A stretch of DNA of 6,633 bases from assembly GCA_947464585.1 (NCBI GenBank), contig CANHYS010000119.1:1-6633 (forward strand), written 5' to 3'. Of this stretch, positions 6,416 to 6,633 are shown piece by piece. The DNA comes from Planctomycetaceae bacterium. GTDB lineage: Bacteria > Planctomycetota > Planctomycetia > Pirellulales > UBA1268. Numbering within the stretch: position 1 is the stretch's first letter; every line of letters begins with the position of its first letter. A program made the translations under genes and the position numbers. The notes beneath the pieces were generated by a model. The model did not search any database, was not told the origin of the DNA, and saw nothing but the letters and a program-made list of their open reading frames with translations.

Positions 6416-6633
6416 ATGCTCACCACTCGCACGTTCGCACAGCGGCAGCCTCGGTCCGACCGGCCCCGCGTCGTGCTCGACCTCGAGAAGCTCAGGCATG
6501 CCAACTGCGGGCTGGGCCGGTTCTGCCGGCACCTGGCTGATGGCATCCTGGCGCTCGGCGAGCAGTCGTTTGATCCCGTCTTTTTCCTGCCGCAGTCGCT
6601 GCCCCAGGAGACGGTCCGTCACTTCCGCGCCGA
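6416..6633 (+). CDS. Glycosyltransferase, N-terminal part (3' end outside window)
   Basis: The reading frame opens at ATG 6416 and runs to the end of the window without a stop (72 complete codons). An in-frame TAG at 6344-6346 with no other ATG or GTG before 6416 supports this start, although no Shine-Dalgarno is visible. After a short basic leader, residues 18-48 read RVVLDLEKLRHANCGLGRF and then CRHLADGILALG. This is the first beta strand and glycine-containing loop (GLGRF, 32-36) with the following helix of GT-B fold glycosyltransferases, whose N-terminal half binds the acceptor. DPVFFLP (53-59) fits the second strand. The catalytic EX7E half is not in the window, so the family call rests on the N-terminus alone. 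It is divergent from the sulfotransferase gene and resembles the kind of protein expected from the gene at the left edge, suggesting a run of glycosyltransferases. Confidence 0.72.
   Translation, partial: MLTTRTFAQRQPRSDRPRVVLDLEKLRHANCGLGRFCRHLADGILALGEQSFDPVFFLPQSLPQETVRHFRA

Noticed and set aside
6217..6540. Plus-strand open frame of 107 codons in the divergent spacer
   Set aside because: It overlaps the glycosyltransferase N-terminus in another frame. That frame has family-like strand and loop motifs, while this one has none.
5915..6622. Minus-strand open frame of 235 codons across the divergent spacer
   Set aside because: It overlaps the sulfotransferase start in another frame and the glycosyltransferase start on the other strand. 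Its product is Arg/Ser/Pro-rich without motifs.

Overview
The window is GC-rich (clearly above 60% by eye) and most likely comes from a member of the Planctomycetota. The best evidence is the minus-strand gene at 2718-5189. Near its N-terminus it has a FESLEARLAL segment, a variant of the planctomycete LEPR-XLL motif, followed by a GSLRQAI segment and a long beta-helix repeat region. The assignment rests on these motifs; no marker gene is present.

Layout from left to right: (1) the C-terminal half of a GT4-type glycosyltransferase, plus strand, cut by the left edge (1-678); (2) a 652-residue protein, plus strand, that joins two methyltransferase domains, the second of the FkbM type (751-2709); (3) a large secreted or surface right-handed beta-helix protein, minus strand, convergent with gene 2 and only 8 bases from it (2718-5189); (4) a small PAPS-dependent sulfotransferase-like protein, minus strand (5346-6062); (5) a divergent spacer of about 350 bases; (6) the N-terminus of another glycosyltransferase, plus strand, cut by the right edge (6416 onward).

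Glycosyltransferases, sugar-type methyltransferases and a sulfotransferase together fit a locus that builds and decorates a cell-surface or exported glycan: sugar transfer, then O-methylation and sulfation. The beta-helix protein lies among them on the same strand as the sulfotransferase. It could be a separate surface protein, or a protein that binds or carries the glycan. The sequence does not decide this.

I see no RNA genes, CRISPR array, transposase, phage gene or defence system. The most distinctive observations are the double methyltransferase fusion and the internal design of the beta-helix repeats, which use an aromatic residue at a fixed position in the first half and leucine in the second half, with a cysteine pair in the last unit.
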